Shown piece after piece: positions 8,134-16,213 of a DNA stretch of 64,000 bases. Origin of the DNA: a bacterium (lineage in GTDB: Bacteria; Chloroflexota; Chloroflexia; Chloroflexales; Kallotenuaceae). How positions within the stretch are numbered: position 1 is the stretch's first letter; each line of letters opens with the position of its first letter. The translations under genes and the position numbers were made by a program. The DNA lies in contig JADDQE010000040.1 of the NCBI GenBank assembly GCA_016781525.1, positions 53,123-117,122 on the forward strand, read 5' to 3'. The notes beneath the pieces were generated by a model. It searched no databases, was not told the DNA's origin, and saw nothing but the letters and a program-made list of their open reading frames with translations.

Positions 8134-8790
8134 CTAAACGTTAAGGTCGACAACTTGGCCTGTAACCAAAAAGATAAGGCGCTCCGCGATGTTGGTCGCC
8201 CGGTCGGCGACTCGCTCAAGGTTGTGCGCAACAAATATTAAGTGCAGCGCCCGCTCGCTGCTAGCTGGATCACGAACCATCACCTTCAATAGATCATTTT
8301 GAACGACCGTGGTCAGCTGGTCCACCTCGTTATCCGCCATCCCAACACGCCGCGCCGCCTCGGCGTCACGGTTGACAAACGCGTCGAGCGAATCCCGCAG
8401 CATTCGCTGGGCGACCTGCGCCATGCGTGGAATATCCACCAGTGGTTTGAGCAACGGCTCGTTCGCACCACGAATCACGATCTCGGCGATCCCTTCGGCG
8501 TAGTCTCCCATCCGCTCAAGCTCGCTCGCGATGGAGATGACGGCGCTGATCAGCCGCAAGTCTGCGGCGATTGGTGCCTGCCGCGCGATGAGATGGAGCG
8601 CCGTATCCTCGATCGCGTACTGGGCGTGGTCGATAGCGTCGTCGTCGGCTATGATGCGGCGTGCCTCGTCCACATCTTGGGTCTTGAGCGCCTCTATCGC
8701 GCGGCCAATCGAGGTCTCGACCTGGCTCGCCAGACGCAGCAAGCTGTCTTGTAGTTCACTCAGTTGTCGGTCGTATTGCTGGCGCGGCAT
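8134..8790 (-). CDS. phoU: PhoU-family phosphate regulator, copy 1
   Basis: A 218-residue PhoU protein with the two characteristic motifs ELERMGDYAEGIAE (~95) and LERVADRATNIAE (~195). It starts MPRQQYDRQL, with AAAGGA upstream. It is the upstream member of a tandem pair and is clearly diverged from its neighbour, so the duplication is not recent. Both copies end in a similar (R)LIFLVTGQVVDLN(V) or VIFLLRGEVVELN(T) tail. Confidence 0.92.
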   Translation of the reverse strand: MPRQQYDRQLSELQDSLLRLASQVETSIGRAIEALKTQDVDEARRIIADDDAIDHAQYAIEDTALHLIARQAPIAADLRLISAVISIASELERMGDYAEGIAEIVIRGANEPLLKPLVDIPRMAQVAQRMLRDSLDAFVNRDAEAARRVGMADNEVDQLTTVVQNDLLKVMVRDPASSERALHLIFVAHNLERVADRATNIAERLIFLVTGQVVDLNV

Positions 8791-8948
8791 GAGCGGTCGT
8801 CCTTTCTAACGACAGTTGACGAAAGGTGTCTAAGGCTTCGCTGGGTGCGAACTGGTGCTTGATTATGAACGAGCGTGACTGCTTGTCGGGCAAAGATATC
8901 GGGTATAGCCCCACCCATTCTGATGTGTACTACCTGTCGCATCATATC

Positions 8949-11453
8949 CTAGCTCGCAGCTCCTGCGTTCGACCAAAAGGTTTCTACCTTCTGCTTGAGT
9001 AGGGCATGGTCGGGGCGCTCAAGGTGTTTGTCCCCTAGCAAGATACGTTCCGCTTCGACGCGGGCTGCATGGAGTAAGCGCGTATCGCCGAGGCGGGCCA
9101 TTTTGAGGTCAGGCGTCCCGCTTTGGCGTCGCCCGAAAAATTCTCCGGGTCCGCGCAGTGTCAGATCGACATCCGCGAGCACGAAGCCATCCTCGCTCTC
9201 CTCGAGCGCGCGCAGCCGCTGCTCGGTAATCTCGTTGTCCACGTCCGAGACCACAACACAATATGACTGGTGCTCTCCGCGCCCAACGCGTCCACGGAAC
9301 TGGTGCAGCTGGGCGAGGCCAAAACGCTCGGCGCCCAGGATCAGGATTGTGGTCGCGTTGGGGACGTCGATCCCGACCTCGACCACTGCAGTCGCCACCA
9401 GAATGTCGAAGACACGGTCGCGGAATGCCGTCATGACCGCATCTTTCTCGAGCTGGCTCATCCGTCCATGCACCAATCCGATGCGGAGATCTGGAAAGAC
9501 CTCGTGCTGAAGCTGCTCCTGGGTCTCCACGGCTGAGTCGAGCTCCAGCTTATCGCTTTCCTCGACCAGCGGGCAGATCACGAACGCTTGACGGCCGGCC
9601 GCGACCTCTTTCCGAATATGTTTGTGGGCCTTCGCTAGCTCGGCCTTCTTGATCCATTTGGTCTTTATCGGCTGACGACCTGGTGGTCGCTCGTCGATCA
9701 CGGAAGCGTCCAGGTCGCCATAGATCGACAGCGCAAGCGTTCGCGGAATCGGCGTCGCAGTCATGACCAAGAGGTGCGGATGGTGTCCCTTGCCCTTGAG
9801 TCGCTCACGCTGCTCTACACCAAAGCGGTGCTGCTCGTCGATAACAACCAGACCGAGGCTATTGTACTGCACACCCTCCTGAATCAGCGCGTGGGTGCCA
9901 ATCACCAGGTCAACCTCGCCTTGGGCGATGCTTTCGAGCACCCGCTTACGCTCCTTGGTCTTGAGCGAGCCGGTCAGCAGCGCGACACGGACCCCCGATC
10001 CGCCCATGTCTTCCTCGTCGGTCATGCCGAGGAGTCGCTTCAGCTCCTCCATGCGCTTCAGCTGCTCAGGGTCGATACGGCGCTGCCAATCATCGCTATG
10101 GACTGCCTGATCCTTGGCGTCACGCGGCACATGCACCTGGCTCAGCACTTTCTTGAGCCCACGGTAATGCTGCTCGGCCAAGATTTCGGTCGGCGCCATC
10201 AGCGCGCCTTGATAGCCATTCGCGATCGCTTGCAGCAGCGCGGCAGCCGCAACAACCGTCTTGCCGGAGCCTACGTCTCCTTGCACCAGCCGCGCCATCG
10301 GCACCGGCCGCTGCAGGTCATTGAAAATTTCGTCGAGCGCCCGATTTTGCGCGCCTGTCAGCTGGAACGGCAGCTTGGACAAGAACTCTTCGTGAACTTG
10401 CCGATTGAGACTGAGCTGATAACCGGGCACGCCCTGCCACAGCTGCTTACGCTGAAGCACGCCTAGTTGAATGAACAGAAACTCATCAAAGCCGAGGCGG
10501 TAGCGCGCCAGAGCCAGCTGCTTCTGATCATCCGGAAAATGGATCTGCGCGAGGGCTTTCGCCAGCGGTACAAGCTTGGCCCGCTCGCGTACCTCATCCG
10601 GTAGATAGTCACGTACCAGCGGCACCGCCATGTCGATAACTTTCTTGATCGTCGTTCTGGCGTTGCGCTCATACATGCCCTTGGTGAGCGGGTGGACCGG
10701 CACGAGCCGACCCGCGTGAACCAGCGCATCTTCGCGGTATGGCTCCCACTTTGGGCTATTCATCTGGAGCCGTCCGTTGAATGCCGTGACCTTGCCGCTC
10801 ACAACGATCTGCTCGCCCAGCTTGAGCTGATTGACCAGCCATTTCTGGCCAAAAAAGGTAATCGGCAGCGTGCCCGTCTCGTCCTCGAGCGTCAGATTGA
10901 CGCCGCCAAGCATGGTGCGGGTGTTGAAGGTTTTGATGTCGGCAATGGTCCCCACCACGGTCTCGACCGCACCGACCGTAAGCTCCGCGATGGTCAGACG
11001 CGACGAGAAGTCGTCGTAACGATGCGGAAAGTGGTAGAGCAGCTCCTCAACCGTGCGGACTTGCAGCCGCGTAAAGGCTTTTGCCAAGGATGGCCCGATG
11101 CCGGGAACGACGGACAGTGGGGCGTCCAATGTGAGGGGCGCTGGCGCTTGGCGCTCCTTGACCGATTTGCTCTTGGTCCGCGGCGCGGCCGTGCCCTTCT
11201 CTCGGAACAGGGCGCGCAGCTGTGTCAGCGACTCGTCGAGGCGGGCCTTGCGCTCGTCGGGCTCGAAGCTCGCGTAGCCCTCAAGCCGTGCAAGAGCTGC
11301 CTGAACCACAGGCTCCTGAGCGGTCCCATTAGCCCCTGCCAGCCACTGCGCGATAAAGGTATCGAGGCCACCTTTAACGGCATTGCCATAGCCCGCTTGT
11401 GCTTCAGCGGCGAGGCAGCGACCAAGCTGAATTATCTGTTCGCGTGTGTCCAT
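8949..11453 (-). CDS. recG: ATP-dependent DNA helicase RecG
   Basis: An 834-residue branch-migration helicase acting on stalled forks and Holliday junctions. The first ~120 residues are a family extension. A helix-hairpin-helix-like SVVPGIGPSLAKAF and the OB-fold wedge domain follow. The SF2 motor shows QGDVGSGKT (motif I), MAPTEILAEQH (Ia), DEQHRFGVEQR (II), MTATPIPRTL (III) and the C-terminal RGRVGRGEHQSYC (VI) plus the RecG wedge-clamp FGRRQSG. It is about 140 residues longer than E. coli RecG because of the N-terminus. ATG 11453 is preferred to the GTG at 11462. Confidence 0.97.
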   Translation of the reverse strand: MDTREQIIQLGRCLAAEAQAGYGNAVKGGLDTFIAQWLAGANGTAQEPVVQAALARLEGYASFEPDERKARLDESLTQLRALFREKGTAAPRTKSKSVKERQAPAPLTLDAPLSVVPGIGPSLAKAFTRLQVRTVEELLYHFPHRYDDFSSRLTIAELTVGAVETVVGTIADIKTFNTRTMLGGVNLTLEDETGTLPITFFGQKWLVNQLKLGEQIVVSGKVTAFNGRLQMNSPKWEPYREDALVHAGRLVPVHPLTKGMYERNARTTIKKVIDMAVPLVRDYLPDEVRERAKLVPLAKALAQIHFPDDQKQLALARYRLGFDEFLFIQLGVLQRKQLWQGVPGYQLSLNRQVHEEFLSKLPFQLTGAQNRALDEIFNDLQRPVPMARLVQGDVGSGKTVVAAAALLQAIANGYQGALMAPTEILAEQHYRGLKKVLSQVHVPRDAKDQAVHSDDWQRRIDPEQLKRMEELKRLLGMTDEEDMGGSGVRVALLTGSLKTKERKRVLESIAQGEVDLVIGTHALIQEGVQYNSLGLVVIDEQHRFGVEQRERLKGKGHHPHLLVMTATPIPRTLALSIYGDLDASVIDERPPGRQPIKTKWIKKAELAKAHKHIRKEVAAGRQAFVICPLVEESDKLELDSAVETQEQLQHEVFPDLRIGLVHGRMSQLEKDAVMTAFRDRVFDILVATAVVEVGIDVPNATTILILGAERFGLAQLHQFRGRVGRGEHQSYCVVVSDVDNEITEQRLRALEESEDGFVLADVDLTLRGPGEFFGRRQSGTPDLKMARLGDTRLLHAARVEAERILLGDKHLERPDHALLKQKVETFWSNAGAAS

Positions 11454-11483
11454 GAGATACACTGATGTGCTGAATATCGTCGT

Positions 11484-11489
11484 ATTATA
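11484..11489 (-). promoter_or_regulatory. -10 box of recG
   Basis: CGGTATAAT on the minus strand lies 30 bases upstream of ATG 11453. No convincing -35 element is present. It is one of several GGTATAAT boxes in the window. Confidence 0.5.
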
Positions 11490-11626
11490 CCGCCATGTGC
11501 AAGTAACCCCGAACCGGATAGGCTTCCGCGTTGCGCGTGTCTTCTGGGCTGGAGCAATCCATGGTAATGCCTACAACAGCTGGGGCTGGGCCGCTTGGCT
11601 GCTGATACACGCCAGAATGCCGGTCG

Positions 11627-11655
11627 TTGACATGCACAGGAACCGCTCCTACAAT
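11627..11655 (+). promoter_or_regulatory. sigma-70 promoter of lgt
   Basis: TTGACA, a 17-bp spacer and TACAAT match the housekeeping consensus almost perfectly. The predicted start is near 11662, giving a ~26-base leader containing AGGAG ahead of ATG 11688. Confidence 0.8.
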
Positions 11656-11687
11656 GCTGACCAATTTACAGGAGCGCTACACTGCCC

Positions 11688-12578
11688 ATGCATCCACCTG
11701 ACGATCGATACGTAATTTATCAACTCTTCGGTCTGCTAACCATCCACTGGTATGCCGTTTGCATCCTGAGCGGTGCTATTCTGGCAGCCTGGTTCGGCGC
11801 GCGGCGTGCGGCGGCGCGCGGCCATGATCCCGAGCACGCCTGGAATATCTTGGCGATTGGCCTCGTGACCAGCATCGCCTGCGCCCGGGCCTGGTACGTT
11901 GCGGCAGAGTGGAACTCGTTTGTGCAGCGCCGCGATAACTATGCGAGTGCCTGGCGCTGGCTCCTGTTTGACGTGGCTAATCCACAAACCGGTGGTATCG
12001 CCATTCAGGGCGCCATCGTTGGCGCGGTTATCGGCTGTTTCATTTATACCCGCCTCAACAAGCTCGAGTTCCTCCACTGGGCCGATTTGGGCGCGCCATG
12101 TATGTCGATTGGTCAGGCAATCGGGCGCTGGGGTAACTTCTTCAACCAAGAGGCCTATGGCCGTCCCATGGACCCGCCGCAGCCGTGGGGCCTACGCATT
12201 GATGCTCCCTTTCGCATCCACCAGTTCCAAGACTTGACCGAGTATCCCGTCGAGACGACGCGCTTTCATCCGACGTTCTTGTATGAGTCGCTCTGGAATG
12301 TGCTGGTGCTGCTCTCACTTCTGCTGGTTGAGCGCCGCTTCCGTGGCTGGCTTCGCAAGGGCGACCTGCTCCTGCTTTACGCGATCTTTTACTCGATCGG
12401 CCGCCTCTTTATCGAGGGTCTACGCACCGATAGCTTGTGCACCAACGGCATTGGCGGGGAGTGCGAAGGCGCCCTTCGGCTAGCCCAAGTGACCGCGCTG
12501 GTCACGATTGTGCTTTGTTCGGGTGTGCTGGCACTGCGGCGGCTACGCCGCCCGTCGGCGCCGCAGACAGCTTCCTAG
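11688..12578 (+). CDS. lgt: prolipoprotein diacylglyceryl transferase Lgt
   Basis: A 296-residue inner-membrane enzyme that moves diacylglycerol from phosphatidylglycerol to the lipobox cysteine of prolipoproteins. It has seven or so hydrophobic segments. The N-terminal block IHWYAVCILSGAILAAWFGARRAAARG is present. The Lgt signature GRWGNFFNQEAYG (~150) follows, then HPTFLYESLWN and GRLFIEGLRTDSL near the end. The length and the order of these blocks match the family. It is transcribed alone from its own sigma-70 promoter and is convergent with the aminotransferase gene. Confidence 0.96.
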   Translation: MHPPDDRYVIYQLFGLLTIHWYAVCILSGAILAAWFGARRAAARGHDPEHAWNILAIGLVTSIACARAWYVAAEWNSFVQRRDNYASAWRWLLFDVANPQTGGIAIQGAIVGAVIGCFIYTRLNKLEFLHWADLGAPCMSIGQAIGRWGNFFNQEAYGRPMDPPQPWGLRIDAPFRIHQFQDLTEYPVETTRFHPTFLYESLWNVLVLLSLLLVERRFRGWLRKGDLLLLYAIFYSIGRLFIEGLRTDSLCTNGIGGECEGALRLAQVTALVTIVLCSGVLALRRLRRPSAPQTAS

Positions 12579-12653
12579 AGATACTGCATAAGAACGACGA
12601 CGCATAGTGCCGAGACCTGCTCCACGCACAGCTGCGACAGGCGGTGCGCCGCG

Positions 12654-13988
12654 CTACGTTGTTCGTTCCCTGATTTCGCCGAGCGCGGTGTCAAAGGCGC
12701 GGATCGTGGTCTCGATGGCATCCGGCGTGTGCGCTGCGGAAACGAAGCCGCTCTTGCCGCGCATGAGATCGACGCCATGGTTGAGCATGGCTAGCCGGAA
12801 GTTTCGCTGGAGCTGGGGATCGCCGCCCTGCTTAAGCTCGGCCAACGGCAAATCAGGCGGCAGATGCCCGGGCGCAAAGCTCGTCTCGGAGCCCAAAAGC
12901 AGGTGAAAGATCGAGCCGTCACCGTAGGCCGCCGAGCTCTGGAAATTATGACGGCGCAGGACTGCATTAAAACCATCGATCAGCTGCGTGCCTAGTGTCG
13001 CCGCTCTTCGCTGGGGCTCGCCCGTTCGTGCGACCTCCAGCGCAGCGATGCCTGCCGCCGCGGCGAGTGGGTTTGCGTTGTAGGTTCCCAGGTGGATGAT
13101 TTTGTGCGTAGCGTTCCAGGCTGCATCACCAAAGGCAAGATGCTGGAAAATGTCGGCGCGGCCACCGACGGCTCCGCCCGGTAGCCCACCGGCAACAATC
13201 TTGGCTAACGCCGTAAGATCGGCCACGACGCCGGCTCGCTGTTGGACTCCGCCGGGCGCAACCCGAAAGCCGGTCACGACTTCGTCGCAGAGCAGCAGCA
13301 CGTCGCGATCGCGCGTGAGCGCTCGCACCTGCTGCAGAAAAGCATCCGGAAGCGGCTGGGTTCCATATGTCGCGCCGGAAGGCTCCAGCACCACCGCCGC
13401 GATGTCATCGCACTCGGCAAGTGTTCGCTCCAGTACGTCCAAGCTGGCCGGCAGTACGAGTAGCCCTTCCGTAACCTGCCGCAGAACACCCGGCAAGAGC
13501 CTGTCGGGGAGGTCTTGGGCGAGCAGATCGTGCCAGCCATGGAAGTGCCCGGCGAAGCGAATCACCGTGGGCTTGCCGGTATAGGCTCGGGCAAGGCGGA
13601 GCGCAAGCAGCGTTGCCTCGGTGCCCGACGACGTGAAGCGCAAGCGTTCGAGCTGTGGGAAGCACGCCTTCACAGCAGCGGCCCACTCAATCTCAAGCGC
13701 GTGGCTGGCGCCGTAGTGCGTGCCCCGCTCGACCTGGCGCTGCACAGCCGCCACGACGGGAGCGGGACTGTGGCCCAGCAAGAGGGCGCCATGTCCTTGC
13801 CAGTAGTCAATCAGCCGGTTGCCGTCGACGTCCCATTTATACGCGCCGCTTGCCTGCTCGACCGCGATCGGAAATGGCTGCATCCAGCGCCCATCGTGGG
13901 TAACACCGCTGGGGAAATGCTCGAGTGCGCGCTCATAGAGCACCGCTGAGCGGGGATGAAGTTCTCGGTACCGGTCCTCATGCGTCAT
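12654..13988 (-). CDS. class III aminotransferase, glutamate-1-semialdehyde 2,1-aminomutase-like
   Basis: A 444-residue PLP enzyme. The substrate gate FTSSGTEATLLALRLARAYTGK, the FAGHFHGWHD block, the cofactor motif DEVVTGFR and the Schiff-base lysine in LTALAKIVAGGLPGGAVGG all align with GSA aminomutases (HemL), the last step to 5-aminolevulinate. Aminotransferases of secondary metabolism or amino-acid racemases share these motifs. No other haem gene is nearby, so the substrate remains open. The ATG at 13988 has AAAAGGCG nine bases upstream; a TTG 18 bases further up is less likely. Confidence 0.8.
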   Translation of the reverse strand: MTHEDRYRELHPRSAVLYERALEHFPSGVTHDGRWMQPFPIAVEQASGAYKWDVDGNRLIDYWQGHGALLLGHSPAPVVAAVQRQVERGTHYGASHALEIEWAAAVKACFPQLERLRFTSSGTEATLLALRLARAYTGKPTVIRFAGHFHGWHDLLAQDLPDRLLPGVLRQVTEGLLVLPASLDVLERTLAECDDIAAVVLEPSGATYGTQPLPDAFLQQVRALTRDRDVLLLCDEVVTGFRVAPGGVQQRAGVVADLTALAKIVAGGLPGGAVGGRADIFQHLAFGDAAWNATHKIIHLGTYNANPLAAAAGIAALEVARTGEPQRRAATLGTQLIDGFNAVLRRHNFQSSAAYGDGSIFHLLLGSETSFAPGHLPPDLPLAELKQGGDPQLQRNFRLAMLNHGVDLMRGKSGFVSAAHTPDAIETTIRAFDTALGEIRERTT

Positions 13989-14156
13989 CGAAGATCGCCT
14001 TTTCAAGATGAGCCGCGCACATCATCCATACACCGCGCATGAGCTGTTGTGGGGCTGAGGCTAATCGGGGAGCTGCTAACAGGGTCAACCGCTGCGTGTC
14101 ATGCAGCACCCTTGCCGACGGCTGCGTCGGGCTCCTGATATCCGGGGCCATCCAGA

Positions 14157-14888
14157 TCAGCGCCCGAAGGCCAACCGATCCGCCAACATGTCTGGAAGAC
14201 CAGCCGCGCGCATCTTACGCTGTGTGGCTGAAATGTCGTACTCAACACGGTTGAAGCGGATGGTATGGGCTTCCGTATCCCACACTGCATAGGCGGCCCG
14301 CGGATCTCCGTCGCGCGGCTGTCCGATGCTGCCTGGGTTGATGATATAGCGTGAGCCCTGCTTCAGCTCCAGGATTTCGCCTGGAGTACCACGGCGGAAC
14401 TCGGTCTTGCCATTGTCGTGCTTGACGAAGATCGTCGGGACGTGCGTGTGGCCCACAAAGCAGAGCGGTGTATCGAAATGCTTGAGGTTCACCTGGGCTG
14501 TTCCAGCGTCCAGGATATATTCCCACACCGGATCGCGCGGGCTCGCGTGAGCCAGCGTCGCTTCGGGCGGTACCGGGAGGCGATCGGGCAGCGCCTGAAG
14601 GTATGCCCGCAGCTCGGGCTCAAGCTGCTGGTTGTTCCATTGGTTCGCGGTGCGCGCTAGCGCATTGAAATCTGCGAGTGAGACCAAGCCGAGGCTGGCG
14701 AGGTCATGATTGCCGGTGAGGGCATATTTTGCCAAATCCCGCATTTTCTGGAGACAGACGTTGGGCTCGGGCCCATAGCCAATGGTATCGCCAAGACACC
14801 AGAGCTCGTCATAGCGCGGAAGCGCGCCGAGGACGGCGGCTAGAGCAACGGCGTTAGAATGGATATCCGAAACCAGGACGATTCGCAT
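14157..14888 (-). CDS. metallophosphoesterase family protein (YfcE/diadenosine tetraphosphatase-like)
   Basis: A 243-residue two-metal phosphoesterase: D8-I-H10 in VSDIHSN, GDTIGYGPEP with D ~35, GNHD ~60, then GHTHVP and NPGSIGQPRDGDPRAAY. This last motif is typical of small cytosolic phosphodiesterases whose physiological substrate is usually unassigned. GGAGGAG lies ahead of ATG 14888. It is divergent from the FN3-protein gene, whose -35 box sits only 22 bases away. Confidence 0.85.
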   Translation of the reverse strand: MRIVLVSDIHSNAVALAAVLGALPRYDELWCLGDTIGYGPEPNVCLQKMRDLAKYALTGNHDLASLGLVSLADFNALARTANQWNNQQLEPELRAYLQALPDRLPVPPEATLAHASPRDPVWEYILDAGTAQVNLKHFDTPLCFVGHTHVPTIFVKHDNGKTEFRRGTPGEILELKQGSRYIINPGSIGQPRDGDPRAAYAVWDTEAHTIRFNRVEYDISATQRKMRAAGLPDMLADRLAFGR

Positions 14889-14909
14889 GCACAGCTCCTC
14901 CGAAAAGCT

Positions 14910-14938
14910 TTGACGTGGCCCGATCCGTCCTCTATACT
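14910..14938 (+). promoter_or_regulatory. sigma-70 promoter of the FN3 membrane protein
   Basis: TTGACG, a 17-bp spacer and TATACT are near consensus. The start would be near 14945, giving a short leader to GTG 14970. Confidence 0.8.
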
Positions 14939-14969
14939 ATATAGTTGCCACTATAAAGGTAATGACTCA

Positions 14970-16127
14970 GTGAACGAACGCTCCCATTGTCCGTATCTTG
15001 GACTACGCCAAAATCGTGCAATACGCTTCGCATCGCCGACGTCGGAGCATCGCTGTTATGTTAGCGGCGAAGCTCAAGATATTCCCGTCGATCAGCGCAC
15101 GCATTGCTTGAGTATTAACCATCTATCCTGCCCATTATACACGGGCGAGTGGAGTGGAACAACGACGGGCGCTGTTGCTGGTGCGGGCGCGATGGCGTTC
15201 GCCGGCAGCCGATCACGTGGGCGGCTTGCCAGTCGCGAGAGCCTGTTCTACCTCGCCGTGGTTGGGCTTATCTTTACGATTACGTTGGTGTGGGTCGGGA
15301 TTTACTACTTGTACATGGTCTCGGGCACGGAAGGGCCGGTGGATACAGTCGTCGTTCTGCCGACCGCGACCGCTACAGATGTGCCTCCGACTACGACTGC
15401 TGTGCCAACAGTCACGCCGACTGTCGATACGCCGCCGTCGTCGCCCAGTGGCCTCACCGCAGTTGCCTCGGTCACAGGTGTAGCGCTGAATTGGAACCGC
15501 AACAACGAAGCCGATCTCGACGGGTATGATGTATTTCGAGCGGATGCGATCAATGGGCAGTACACCAAGCTCAACCCTGAGCGGCTGCAGCGACTGGAGA
15601 CAGACTTTATCGACGACTCGGCGCCGGCTGGGAAGCGTGTGCAATATCGTGTCGTAGCCGTCGACAAGGCCGGCCAAAGCTCACAAGCGGCAACAATCGA
15701 GGTTCCAACGCTTGATGCCACGGCGACGACAGTGCCGACGTCGACGTTGACGCCCGAGCCGCCTACGCTCACTCCCACGACGCAGATCGCGCCGTCACCT
15801 GTCCCGCCATCACCCACGGCGCAAGTGATCTATGTGCCGGGACCGCCGGTCGAAGTGACGCGTGTGGTTGTGCCGACGACGCAGCCGAGCAGCACGCCCA
15901 CCAGCATACCGACGCCGACGAACACCACCGAGCCGACGGCAACCTATACGCCGGAGCCGACGGCGTGGGCGACGCCGGTACCAGCCGCAACCGAAACTCC
16001 GGTGCCTCCTCCGCCAACTGCGACGCAGCCCTTGCCGGAACCAGCGCCGGAGCCTTCCGTCCAAGCCTCCGCCCCATCCACCGAGACGATGCCAACGATT
16101 GAGCAGGTAACCGCTCCGGCCCCCTAG
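14970..16127 (+). CDS. membrane-anchored FN3 protein with N-terminal Cys/His-rich module and Pro/Thr-rich tail
   Basis: A 385-residue protein starting at GTG, with AAAGGT ten bases upstream. Residues 1-57 form a compact Cys/His module (C7, C29, C46, C54; H6, H27, H45, H51) beginning CPYLGL and ending CPLY. I recognise this pattern from N-termini of Chloroflexota membrane proteins and do not know an assigned function. One membrane span lies at about 91-118. A fibronectin type III-like domain follows at ~155-245 (VALNWNRNNEADLDGYDVFR). The last ~140 residues are a Thr/Pro/Glu-rich low-complexity stalk. Likely topology: Cys module in the cytoplasm, FN3 and stalk outside. Confidence 0.8.
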   Translation: MNERSHCPYLGLRQNRAIRFASPTSEHRCYVSGEAQDIPVDQRTHCLSINHLSCPLYTGEWSGTTTGAVAGAGAMAFAGSRSRGRLASRESLFYLAVVGLIFTITLVWVGIYYLYMVSGTEGPVDTVVVLPTATATDVPPTTTAVPTVTPTVDTPPSSPSGLTAVASVTGVALNWNRNNEADLDGYDVFRADAINGQYTKLNPERLQRLETDFIDDSAPAGKRVQYRVVAVDKAGQSSQAATIEVPTLDATATTVPTSTLTPEPPTLTPTTQIAPSPVPPSPTAQVIYVPGPPVEVTRVVVPTTQPSSTPTSIPTPTNTTEPTATYTPEPTAWATPVPAATETPVPPPPTATQPLPEPAPEPSVQASAPSTETMPTIEQVTAPAP

Positions 16128-16164
16128 GTGCCATAGTCCGGAACTCCTTACCGCCTTAAAGTAA

Positions 16165-16195
16165 GCCGCCCCGCATCGTTCAGATGCGGGGCGGC
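16165..16195. terminator. bidirectional terminator between the FN3-protein gene and mnmG
   Basis: A 13-bp perfect stem (GCCGCCCCGCATC, loop GTTCA) sits between convergent stop codons. A TTTAAGG lies downstream on the minus strand. Confidence 0.75.
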
Positions 16196-16213
16196 ACGTA
16201 TCCGGCTTGGCTT

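Noticed and set aside
11463-11687. Plus-strand small ORF upstream of lgt (from 11446)
   Set aside because: It overlaps the recG start and the lgt promoter, has no ribosome site and no recognisable features.
12654-13988. Firm assignment as HemL of haem synthesis
   Set aside because: Motifs fit, but class III aminotransferases of other pathways share them and no haem gene is adjacent.
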